Shown piece by piece: positions 57,300 through 64,000 of a stretch of DNA of 64,000 nucleotides. The notes below the pieces were generated by a model. It searched no databases, was not told where the DNA came from, and was given only the letters and a program-made list of their open reading frames with translations. The translations under genes were made by a program, and so were the position numbers. Each line of letters opens with the position of its first letter. Within the stretch, counting starts at the first letter, position 1. Source of the stretch: Neisseria sp. MVDL19-042950 (GTDB lineage: Bacteria; Pseudomonadota; Gammaproteobacteria; Burkholderiales; Neisseriaceae); NCBI RefSeq assembly GCF_030504625.1, contig NZ_JAUKWH010000004.1, positions 124,001-188,000 on the forward strand, given 5' to 3'.

Positions 57300-57371
57300 G
57301 TGATTGAGAATGGCAAAACTGCTGCGGCATGCAGCGGAATATGGGCTACGGTGCGGACAAACTAAGTTCAT
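57288..57371 (-). CDS. pyrL: Putative pyrBI leader peptide (27 aa)
   Basis: ATG at 57371 opens a 27-codon frame, reading MNLVCPHRSPY ... FAILNHSPY, whose TAG stop lies in the loop of the attenuator. In E. coli, tight coupling of RNA polymerase to a ribosome on pyrL prevents the attenuator from folding when UTP is low. A perfect 11-bp inverted repeat (57372-57382 with 57313-57323) brackets the coding region and includes sequence next to the start codon. The Shine-Dalgarno is weak, so translation is inferred from position. Confidence 0.65.
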   Translation of the reverse strand: MNLVCPHRSPYSAACRSSFAILNHSPY

Positions 57372-57439
57372 AGCAGTTTTGCAGATTCGGGTTAAATCGG
57401 GTTGTACATACATTGAGCGGGGGCGATTATCGCACAAAA

Positions 57440-57549
57440 CAGAGGCCGTCTGAAAGGGGGGAAGACGTGAAAAAATGAATATCAAGTCTTCAGGCCGTCT
57501 GAAAATAAGCACGGCAATGTTTTTACAAAGCGGAATTTCAGACGGCCTC
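57440..57549. repeat. Cluster of three DUS between the tiny lipoprotein gene and the pyrB leader
   Basis: AGGCCGTCTGAAA near 57441, AGGCCGTCTGAAAA near 57492 and the complement of AGGCCGTCTGAAA near 57537-57549. The last two face each other and could end the lipoprotein transcript. A possible minus-strand pyrB promoter (TTCAGA, 17 bp, GATAAT around 57450-57425) overlaps the first. Confidence 0.5.
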
Positions 57550-57557
57550 TCCCATCA

Positions 57558-57689
57558 TTAACGGCCGGAGCGGGTGTGGCTGGTTTCCACTCCGCCTTTG
57601 ATTTCGCCATACGCCTGCGTTCCGCCCGAAGTGCCGGCACAGGCCGACAATGCCAAGGCTAAAACGACGGCAGTCAATAACGTTTTCAT
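57558..57689 (-). CDS. 43-aa lipoprotein of unknown function
   Basis: ATG 57689 follows AAAGGA and opens a 43-codon frame ending TAA at 57558. The signal MKTLLTAVVLALALSAC has a clear lipobox (LSAC); the mature peptide is only about 26 residues and begins CAGTSGGTQAYGEIKGG. Such tiny lipoproteins are common in Neisseria. It lies between carB and the pyrB leader on the same strand and may be co-transcribed with carB. Confidence 0.75.
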   Translation of the reverse strand: MKTLLTAVVLALALSACAGTSGGTQAYGEIKGGVETSHTRSGR

Positions 57690-57758
57690 AAAATTCCTTT
57701 CTATCGGTAATGTAGGTCATCACGGTTAGGCGCTTTGGCAAGGTGCCGGCAGGGGGTG

Positions 57759-60700
57759 TTACTTCTTCAAACGCCCATGCAGTTCCTGAACGCTGTAAAC
57801 GCCCATGGCGTTCAAACTTCTAACGCCTTCGCTCATGGCTCTGCCGCCGGCAGTGGTGGTGTATTGCGGAACGCGCTGGGTGAGGGCGCTGCGGCGGATA
57901 GAATGGCTGTCGGCAACGGCTTGCGGGTTGTTGGTTACCGTGTTGATAACCAACGCAATCTCGCCGTTTTTAATCGCATCCACAATATGCGGGCGGCCCT
58001 CCAGCACTTTATTCACCACCTGCACGCTCACGCCTTGTTCCTTCAGATAGGCCGCGGTGCCGCGAGTGGCGCATACGCCGTAGCCGAGCGACTGGAAGTT
58101 TTTGGCGGTTTGCAGAATCAGCGGTTTGTCTTCGTCGCGCACGGCAATGAAGATTTTGCCCACGGCAGGCATGCGCTCGCCCGCACCGAGTTGGGCTTTC
58201 ATATAGGCTTCGGAGAATGTTTCGCCCACGCCCATCACTTCGCCGGTGGAGCGCATTTCCGGGCCGAGAATCGTATCCACGCCGGGGAACTTGATAAACG
58301 GAAACACCGCTTCTTTCACGGCGTAGAAATCCGGAATCACTTCTTTTTCAATGCCTTGCTCTTTCAGGCTGATGCGGGCCATTGCGCGCGCGCCCACTTT
58401 GGCCAGCGGTACGCCGGTGGCTTTCGATACGAACGGTACGGTGCGCGAGGCGCGCGGGTTCACTTCCAGCACGAACACCACGCCGTCTTGCACGGCAAAT
58501 TGCACGTTCATCAGGCCGACCACATTCAGCGCATAAGCCATCGCTTTGGTTTGACGACGGATTTCGTCTTGGATTTCTTGGCTCAGGGAATGCGGAGGCA
58601 GCGAGCAGCTGGAATCGCCGGAGTGAATGCCGGCTTGTTCGACGTGCTGCATAATGCCGCCGATCACGACTTCGTGGCCGTCTGAAACACAGTCTACGTC
58701 CACTTCGATGGCATTATCGAGGAAGAAATCCAGCAGCACGGGGCTGTCTTCGGATACCTGCACGGCTTCGCGCATATAGGTTTTGAGCTGCTCTTGCGTA
58801 TGCACCACCTGCATGGCGCGGCCGCCCAATACGTAAGACGGGCGAACCACCAGCGGATAGCCGATTTCTTCGGCCAGCACCAACGCTGCTTCTTCGTTGC
58901 GCGCAGTGCGGTTCGGCGGTTGGCGCAGACCCAATTCGCGCAGCACTTTTTGGAAGCGTTCGCGGTCTTCGGCGGCATCAATCGAATCAGCGGACGTGCC
59001 GATGATGTTCACGCCGTTTTCCACCAAAGCATTGGCCAGTTTCAGCGGGGTTTGGCCGCCGTAATGCACAATCACGCCCCACGGGTTTTCGGTGCGCACG
59101 ATTTCCAGCACGTCTTCCAGCGTGAGCGGCTCGAAGTAGAGGCGGTCGGAAGTGTCGAAGTCGGTGGAAACGGTTTCGGGGTTGCAGTTCACCATAATGG
59201 TTTCAAAACCCGATTCGCGCAGGGCAAGAGAAGCATGCACGCAGCAATAATCGAATTCGATACCTTGGCCGATGCGGTTGGGGCCGCCGCCGAGAATCAT
59301 CACTTTGCGTTTTTCAGACGGCCTCGCTTCGCATTCCTCTTCGTAAGTGGAATAGAGGTAAGCCGTGTCGGATTGGAACTCCGCCGCGCAAGTGTCCACG
59401 CGTTTGTACACGGGATGCAGCTTCAGGCCGTAGCGGTGTTCGCGCACTTCTTTTTCAGACAAGCCCAGCAATTGCGCCAAACGCTTATCTGAAAAGCCTT
59501 TGCGTTTCAAGCGGCGCAGGGTGGCAAAGTCCAAATCGTTCAGAAGGCCGTCTGAAACTTTTTGCTCTTCTTGAACCAAGTCTTCGATTTGCGCCAAGAA
59601 CCACGGATCAATCGCGCAGATTTCGTGGATTTCTTCCTTGCTGAAACCGGCGCGGAACGCATCGGCCACATACAAAATGCGCTCGGGGCCGGGGTTGGCC
59701 AGCTCGCGACGGATCACGTTTTTGTCGTCGCTGCGCGGATTAAAGCCGCACAAACCGGTTTCCAAACCGCGCAGGGCTTTCTGCATCGACTCCTGAATCG
59801 TGCGGCCCATCGCCATCACTTCGCCCACCGATTTCATTTGCGTGGTCAGGCGGTCGTCGGCAGCGGGGAATTTCTCAAACGCAAAGCGCGGGATTTTTGT
59901 TACCACATAGTCAATCGAAGGCTCGAAAGACGCAGGCGTGCGGCCGCCGGTGATGTCGTTGCGCAGTTCGTCCAAAGTGAAGCCCACCGCCAGTTTTGCC
60001 GCCACTTTCGCAATCGGGAAGCCGGTAGCTTTGGAAGCCAGCGCCGAAGAACGGCTCACGCGCGGGTTCATCTCAATTACAATCATCTCGCCGTTTTCAG
60101 GGTTGATGGCAAACTGAACATTCGAGCCGCCCGTGTCCACGCCGATTTCGCGCAGCACCGCCAGCGAAGCATTGCGCATGATTTGGTATTCTTTGTCGGT
60201 AAGCGTTTGTGCGGGGGCAACCGTAATCGAGTCGCCGGTATGCACGCCCATCGGGTCGAAGTTTTCAATCGAACAGATGATGATGCAGTTGTCGTTTTTA
60301 TCGCGCACCACTTCCATTTCGTACTCTTTCCAGCCGAGTACCGATTGCTCGATCAGCAACTCATGCGTGGGCGACGCATCGAAACCGCGTTCGCAAATCG
60401 CGATAAATTCGTCTTTATTGTAGGCAATGCCGCCGCCCGAACCGCCCATGGTAAACGACGGACGGATCAGCGTGGGAAAGCCCACCTGCTCTTGCGCCGC
60501 CAAGGCTTCGTTCATGGTGTGGCACACAAAAGATTTCGGGCAATGCAAGCCGATTTTTTCCATCGCCTCTTTGAAGCGGCCGCGGTCTTCCGCTTTATCA
60601 ATCGCGTCTTCCGTTGCGCCGATCAGCTCGACGTTATACTTCGCCAGCACACCGTTGCGCGCCAAATCCAGCGCACAATTCAGCGCCGTTTGGCCGCCCA

Positions 60701-60968
60701 TGGTCGGCAGCACCGCATCGGGGCGCTCTTTGGCGATAATCTTTTCCACCGTCTGCCACATAATCGGCTCGATATAGGTAACATCGGCCATTTCAGGGTC
60801 GGTCATAATCGTGGCGGGGTTGGAATTGACGAGAATGACTTTATAGCCTTCCTCGCGCAAAGCCTTACACGCTTGCGCGCCGGAATAGTCAAACTCGCAG
60901 GCCTGGCCGATCACAATGGGGCCGGCGCCGATGATTAGGATGGATTTTAGGTCGGTACGTTTGGGCAT
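57759..60968 (-). CDS. carB: Carbamoyl phosphate synthase large chain
   Basis: CarB makes carbamoyl phosphate for pyrimidines and arginine. The 1069-aa product has two homologous ATP-grasp halves (about 1-400 and 555-935), an oligomerisation region between them, and a C-terminal MGS-type allosteric domain. The N-terminus [22 protein letters not shown] and mid-protein [21 protein letters not shown] are the repeated nucleotide motifs (quoted here only to 20-odd residues in parts: [34 protein letters not shown]). DUS are coded in several frames: [19 protein letters not shown] and GRLKK at the end. carA is not seen upstream. Confidence 0.97.
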   Translation of the reverse strand: MPKRTDLKSILIIGAGPIVIGQACEFDYSGAQACKALREEGYKVILVNSNPATIMTDPEMADVTYIEPIMWQTVEKIIAKERPDAVLPTMGGQTALNCALDLARNGVLAKYNVELIGATEDAIDKAEDRGRFKEAMEKIGLHCPKSFVCHTMNEALAAQEQVGFPTLIRPSFTMGGSGGGIAYNKDEFIAICERGFDASPTHELLIEQSVLGWKEYEMEVVRDKNDNCIIICSIENFDPMGVHTGDSITVAPAQTLTDKEYQIMRNASLAVLREIGVDTGGSNVQFAINPENGEMIVIEMNPRVSRSSALASKATGFPIAKVAAKLAVGFTLDELRNDITGGRTPASFEPSIDYVVTKIPRFAFEKFPAADDRLTTQMKSVGEVMAMGRTIQESMQKALRGLETGLCGFNPRSDDKNVIRRELANPGPERILYVADAFRAGFSKEEIHEICAIDPWFLAQIEDLVQEEQKVSDGLLNDLDFATLRRLKRKGFSDKRLAQLLGLSEKEVREHRYGLKLHPVYKRVDTCAAEFQSDTAYLYSTYEEECEARPSEKRKVMILGGGPNRIGQGIEFDYCCVHASLALRESGFETIMVNCNPETVSTDFDTSDRLYFEPLTLEDVLEIVRTENPWGVIVHYGGQTPLKLANALVENGVNIIGTSADSIDAAEDRERFQKVLRELGLRQPPNRTARNEEAALVLAEEIGYPLVVRPSYVLGGRAMQVVHTQEQLKTYMREAVQVSEDSPVLLDFFLDNAIEVDVDCVSDGHEVVIGGIMQHVEQAGIHSGDSSCSLPPHSLSQEIQDEIRRQTKAMAYALNVVGLMNVQFAVQDGVVFVLEVNPRASRTVPFVSKATGVPLAKVGARAMARISLKEQGIEKEVIPDFYAVKEAVFPFIKFPGVDTILGPEMRSTGEVMGVGETFSEAYMKAQLGAGERMPAVGKIFIAVRDEDKPLILQTAKNFQSLGYGVCATRGTAAYLKEQGVSVQVVNKVLEGRPHIVDAIKNGEIALVINTVTNNPQAVADSHSIRRSALTQRVPQYTTTAGGRAMSEGVRSLNAMGVYSVQELHGRLKK

Positions 60969-61004
60969 GGCGGGGTCTTTCTATAATAATTGAAATTTAG
61001 GAAT

Positions 61005-61733
61005 TTAAATATAATCTTCCCAATATGCATCTTTTCTTATTTGGATAAAATTCTCGTCTATTACATTTCTATACGCGTTGTTTAGTGGACTTCCTTTTAT
61101 TAGTTCTGTGCAATCTAATTTTTGAGCTTCATCAATAATTTGTTTGTAATTTTCAATAAACTGATACAGCAGAGGTTTGCCTGTTTGTCCTTCTCCACGC
61201 ATATTGAAAAACCATACACGATGTTGATGTTCCACACTAGGATTAAGTAAAATAAATTCAATGTATTCAACTAATTTTTCTTTAGAGTATGAAGAGCTAA
61301 TTTCATTAGCTCTATCTTCCAAAAGTGGAATTCTAATTTTTTGAAATTTATTTATTAGATTTCTTAAAATTGAATAACAAATTTCTTCTTGCTGAGATTT
61401 GAACGTGAGAAATGCATTCTGATTTGTTAGAGTAGCATTTTGCTCTGTAGTTTTGGCAAGATTATCGGAAATGTCTCTACGCTGTTGAGATTTATATTCC
61501 ATAAGTGCAAATATAAAACCTAAAGCTATTAGAAAAATACCTACATATGTATTCAGATTTTGAGAAACTTTTAAATCTAAATATTTTTCAAGTAATGATG
61601 TTGCCATCCCTTCCCACCAACGTGTAACACCTAAAAAAATGATGCCAGCACTTATGCACATTAATGCCAATCGTGCAAATACACTCCCCTTCCAAATTTT
61701 AAATAATTTCAATATAAAATTATATAATGTCAT
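61005..61733 (-). CDS. AT-rich two-helix membrane protein with a coiled-coil and C-terminal domain, unknown
   Basis: ATG 61733 (MTLYNFILKLFKIW) follows AAGGAGAG; the frame extends eight codons further up. The 242-aa product has two hydrophobic helices near residues 19-38 and 62-81, a polar helical stretch (NLAKTTEQNATLTNQNAF) and a ~120-residue soluble region rich in Lys, Glu and Asn. GC content is far below carB and phzF on either side, indicating acquisition. Two helices plus a cytoplasmic domain is a layout seen in some phage-defence effectors, but I find no motif to support such a role. Confidence 0.7.
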   Translation of the reverse strand: MTLYNFILKLFKIWKGSVFARLALMCISAGIIFLGVTRWWEGMATSLLEKYLDLKVSQNLNTYVGIFLIALGFIFALMEYKSQQRRDISDNLAKTTEQNATLTNQNAFLTFKSQQEEICYSILRNLINKFQKIRIPLLEDRANEISSSYSKEKLVEYIEFILLNPSVEHQHRVWFFNMRGEGQTGKPLLYQFIENYKQIIDEAQKLDCTELIKGSPLNNAYRNVIDENFIQIRKDAYWEDYI

Positions 61734-61759
61734 TTTCTCTCCTTCTGTAAACAGCAAGC

Positions 61760-61863
61760 GTAGGTCGAATACTCGTATCCGACAAAATCAATTTAAGGCT
61801 ACCTGAAACATTTTTTCTTTGCCGTGCATTTTCCTAATTGTCGGATTCAAGAATCCGACCTAC
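61760..61863. repeat. Palindromic intergenic repeat type 1, copy 1, carrying a DUS of another dialect
   Basis: The 104-bp unit begins GTAGGTCGAATACTCG and ends AAGAATCCGACCTAC, with inverted ends. At 61796-61807 it carries AGGCTACCTGAA, which I recall as the Eikenella-type DUS (AG-eikDUS). Copy 2 at 62106-62207 aligns along its whole length but has the Neisseria DUS in the same slot. Confidence 0.85.
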
Positions 61864-61880
61864 ATCAGGACAATCTTAAG

Positions 61881-61981
61881 TACGCGTTTTTTATTTGTAC
61901 CGCAAACCTCGACAACCGCGTGCGTACCGTTGGCACACACCCTACTGATTCTCGGTTAAGGCCGTCTGAAAAATTGTTCAG
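61881..61981. repeat. Palindromic intergenic repeat type 2, partial copy, with DUS
   Basis: TACGCGTT ... ACCGCGTGCGTACCGTTGG CACACACCCTAC, followed by TTAAGGCCGTCTGAA, matches the right part of the copy at 63169-63291. The left inverted arm is missing or reduced. The shared part includes the DUS and its flank, so the DUS moved with the repeat. Confidence 0.7.
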
Positions 61982-62105
61982 ATATGAGATGTTGGATATC
62001 TGAATGCTAAAAGACCGCTATCACAAATTTTAGGCTTTAGTTCCCGAGCCTCAGCTTCCACACACAAGGCTTTCATGCAATACAAGCAACCCATCTGATG
62101 CAGCC

Positions 62106-62207
62106 GTAGGTCGGATACTTGTATCCGACAAACCATTTGTGGCCGTCTGAACTAATTTTCCTTGCCGCGTATTTCCCTATTCTGTCGGATTCAAGAATCC
62201 GACCTAC
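62106..62207. repeat. Palindromic intergenic repeat type 1, copy 2, carrying a Neisseria DUS
   Basis: This 102-bp unit begins GTAGGTCGGATACTTG and ends AAGAATCCGACCTAC, matching copy 1 at both ends and through the middle. TGGCCGTCTGAA at 62140-62151 stands where copy 1 has AGGCTACCTGAA. The stretch 61982-62105 between repeats holds no gene that I can see. Confidence 0.85.
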
Positions 62208-62273
62208 ATCTGAATAATTTAAAAAAACCAACCTTAAACATGGCCATATAGTGCCGGTAAAATATTTTACAGA

Positions 62274-63116
62274 TTAACGCGGCAGCTTGAACATGCCACG
62301 CCCGACTTCCACCACGCTCCCGCCCACATAGATATTTTCGGCTTCGTCTACGCGCAAACTGAGGCGGTTGGAGCGGCCGGTTTGGTCGCCTTGCCGCACG
62401 CTGCGTGTGAGCGGGAATGTGCCGCGCGAAAGGTAATAGGCGCCGAGGTTGGCGCAGGCTGAGCCGGTGCCGCTGTCTTCCAAAATGGCGCCGTTTTGTG
62501 CGTAAAACATCCGCGCCTGAACGGTGTCGCCTTGTTCATGCCACAGGTAAATCATGGTGCGCCCCGAATCGGCGCGGCAAACGGCATTGAGCTTGGCGTA
62601 GTCGATACGGGCGTTTTCCAGCGCGGCGGCGGTATAAACTTGCAGCAAAAGCTGTGGCGAACCGCTGTCGAGCCAGTAAGCGTTTTCGGCGATTTCCGCT
62701 GCGCAAATGCCTGTTGCTTCGGCCAATTCGACACGGGAAGCGGCTGAAGGGCGGCAGGTGTAGCCGCTGATTTTCAGGGTCATTGTGTTGTTTGAGCCGC
62801 TCAGGTAAACGGGCTTGGCGCGAGTATTGAGCACAAAGTTTTCAGGCAGGCCTTGCTGTTGCTGCAACACGGATGCGCTGCCGAGTATGGGATGGCCGGC
62901 TAGCGGCAATTCGTGTGCGGGTGTGAAAATCCGCAGGTCGGCTGCGGCGGATTCCGAAGGAAAAGCAAACGCGGTTTCACTTAAATTAAACTGGCGGGCA
63001 ATCTGCTGCATGGTCTTGTCGTCCAACCCTTCGGCTTGGGGAAATACAGCCAGCGGGTTGCCGCCGAAGTGGGTTTCGGCAAACACGTTGACCAAAACAA
63101 ATTCATATTCGCGCAT
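62274..63116 (-). CDS. PhzF-family isomerase/epimerase-like protein
   Basis: The 280-aa product has the two-domain diaminopimelate-epimerase-like fold of PhzF proteins. The N-terminus VNVFAETHFGGNPLAVFPQA and the catalytic Glu in NLSETAFAFP near residue 46 are present, as are ELPLAGHPILGSA and the second-domain GTGSACANLGAYYLS. No phenazine genes are nearby, so the true substrate is unknown. It is flanked by intergenic repeats on both sides. Confidence 0.88.
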   Translation of the reverse strand: MREYEFVLVNVFAETHFGGNPLAVFPQAEGLDDKTMQQIARQFNLSETAFAFPSESAAADLRIFTPAHELPLAGHPILGSASVLQQQQGLPENFVLNTRAKPVYLSGSNNTMTLKISGYTCRPSAASRVELAEATGICAAEIAENAYWLDSGSPQLLLQVYTAAALENARIDYAKLNAVCRADSGRTMIYLWHEQGDTVQARMFYAQNGAILEDSGTGSACANLGAYYLSRGTFPLTRSVRQGDQTGRSNRLSLRVDEAENIYVGGSVVEVGRGMFKLPR

Positions 63117-63168
63117 GGCTGTTCCTTAATTAAAGTGATTCAGTAAGCGTAGCAAGTGTAGCCTGTGT

Positions 63169-63291
63169 GTAGGGTGTGTGGCACAGCCACGTACGCGTTG
63201 TTAATTTCTAATGTAAACCCCAATCACCGCGTGCGTGCCGCTGGCACACACGCTACCGATTTTCAGGTAAGGCCGTCTGAAATTGTTTCAG
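63169..63291. repeat. Palindromic intergenic repeat type 2, full copy, with DUS
   Basis: GTAGGGTGTGTGGCACAG at 63169 is matched in reverse by CTGGCACACACGCTAC ending 63256, and inner arms CACGTACGCG and CGCGTGCGTG also pair. GGTAAGGCCGTCTGAAATTG follows, as in the partial copy at 61881-61981. Confidence 0.75.
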
Positions 63292-63392
63292 CGGCTTTGC
63301 GGCTTCCTTTGTATCTGTGCCCGAATGTCTGTTTCAGATCGAGCGGGAAGGTACGTTATTTTATAGCCGCCCGATTGGGCGCAGGTGCTTCC

Positions 63393-63426
63393 GAGGCCGT
63401 CTGAAAATGGGCTTTCAGACGGCCTC
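63393..63426. terminator. DUS hairpin after the methyltransferase gene
   Basis: GAGGCCGTCTGAAA at 63393 pairs with TTTCAGACGGCCTC ending 63425 around a ~5-nt loop. Confidence 0.75.
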
Positions 63427-63435
63427 TGCGAATGT

Positions 63436-63939
63436 TTACCACAAATGGCGCATGGCTTCGTGTTCTTGGCGGATGCGGATGGCGAGAATCACCAAGTAAA
63501 CGGGCAGGCCGATGGTCATGGTTGTCCATGCGTGGCAGAGCAGGCCGATACCGATGAGTTCGGGAATGATGTTTAAAAAGTAGTTGGGATGGCGTACATG
63601 GCGGAACAGCCAAGAGCGGTTGATTTTGTGTTGCGGGTGGATATAGATTTTCAGTGTCCATATTTCGCCGAGCGCATGGATTACGTAAAACAGCATCACG
63701 AGGGCGAAGGCGGTAACGGCGGTGCCGACGGTGGAAACGGCATCAAACTGCACGCTACGGATATGGGATTCGGCTAGGGCGGCGAAGTAGTAGGCAATGT
63801 GGGCGGCGGCAAGCAGCTTGGAGTTTTTCTCGCCGAACTGTTTGGCTCCGGCGGCGATCAGGCGTTTTTCGTTTCGGATGGAGATGGAAAGGGAAACGAG
63901 GCGGATGGAGAAGAAAATGATGAAAATGGCTGTAATCAT
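63436..63939 (-). CDS. ICMT-family membrane methyltransferase
   Basis: The 167-aa product has four to five helices. The C-terminal part shows RHVRHPNYFLNIIPELIGIG and RIRQEHEAM, the SAM-binding pattern of isoprenylcysteine carboxyl methyltransferase-like proteins. Bacterial members act on unknown small or lipid substrates; a protein prenyl-cysteine target is not expected here. A DUS lies upstream at 63979-63992, near the right edge of the window. Confidence 0.85.
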   Translation of the reverse strand: MITAIFIIFFSIRLVSLSISIRNEKRLIAAGAKQFGEKNSKLLAAAHIAYYFAALAESHIRSVQFDAVSTVGTAVTAFALVMLFYVIHALGEIWTLKIYIHPQHKINRSWLFRHVRHPNYFLNIIPELIGIGLLCHAWTTMTIGLPVYLVILAIRIRQEHEAMRHLW

Positions 63940-64000
63940 GAAGTATTTCCTTATGTGAGTGTTTCAAGTAGATGCGTTTTTCAGACGGCCTTTTATATTG

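Larger units (their letters stand above)
63117..63435. other. Intergenic region between the methyltransferase and phzF genes
   Basis: These ~320 nt hold a full type 2 repeat (63169-63291), a partly degenerate DUS arm after it, and a DUS hairpin at 63393-63426 that terminates the methyltransferase transcript. No gene is seen. Confidence 0.6.

Noticed and set aside
56169-57365. 398-codon plus-strand frame over pyrI and pyrB
   Set aside because: It is antisense to two clear genes and has shadow-frame composition.
59562-60938. 458-codon frame antisense to carB
   Set aside because: Rich in His, Phe and Arg with no domain; carB is unambiguous on the other strand.
62274-63116. Phenazine biosynthesis gene
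   Set aside because: Only the PhzF fold is present; no other phz genes are nearby, and the family has many unrelated roles.

Overview
The window is chromosomal DNA from a Neisseria-type betaproteobacterium. The neisserial DNA uptake sequence (DUS, core GCCGTCTGAA) occurs dozens of times, mostly in the AG form (AGGCCGTCTGAA). It sits alone, as inverted pairs that form terminator-like hairpins, and inside reading frames. Prevalence of the AG form rather than the AT form argues against N. meningitidis and N. gonorrhoeae and for a commensal or animal-associated species. This is inference; I cannot name the species. I saw no tRNA, rRNA, CRISPR array or prophage.

Region 1 (1-1.2 kb) is an AT-rich accessory patch. 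It holds the 3' end of a gene for a permuted papain-like (NlpC/P60 or LRAT-like) protein, two near-identical SH3-like lipoprotein genes (possible immunity proteins) and a 56-aa protein. Region 2 (1.3-12.9 kb) is the division and cell-wall cluster mraY, murD, ftsW, murG, murC, ddl, ftsQ, ftsA, ftsZ. It is interrupted by a small membrane protein gene and a decayed L,D-transpeptidase pseudogene. A hairpin terminator and a MITE-like repeat follow ftsZ.

Region 3 (13.2-21.8 kb) has gpmA, then the NAD genes nrtR-nadC, divergent from nadA-nadB across a palindrome that overlaps both predicted promoters. metE and a small unknown gene follow. Region 4 (21.9-31.7 kb, mostly minus strand) carries an NSS transporter, phoR/phoB, proB, a DUF2818 protein, a TerC protein, a CopD-like protein, a glycine-zipper lipoprotein, waaA and a gamma-carbonic anhydrase.

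Region 5 (31.8-48.5 kb, plus strand) has rpsB-tsf with a structured leader, pyrH, a Correia-like element with unusual ends, and then frr, uppS, cdsA, a SIMPL protein, dxr, rseP, bamA, skp, lpxD, fabZ, lpxA and pdxA. This block links translation, isoprenoid and phospholipid supply, lipid A synthesis and outer-membrane protein assembly. Region 6 (48.9-52.9 kb) is a complete mlaFEDCBA lipid-transport operon.

Region 7 (53-64 kb) has a META lipoprotein, murU, an aromatic amino acid permease, pyrI-pyrB behind a leader-peptide attenuator, a tiny lipoprotein, and carB. Upstream of carB is a variable stretch: an AT-rich membrane protein, two families of palindromic repeats that carry DUS of different dialects, a PhzF protein and an ICMT-family methyltransferase. 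The most notable items are the toxin/lipoprotein remnant beside the division cluster, the NAD operator, the rpsB leader fold, the pyrBI attenuator, the variant Correia-like element and the repeat whose DUS changes dialect between copies.
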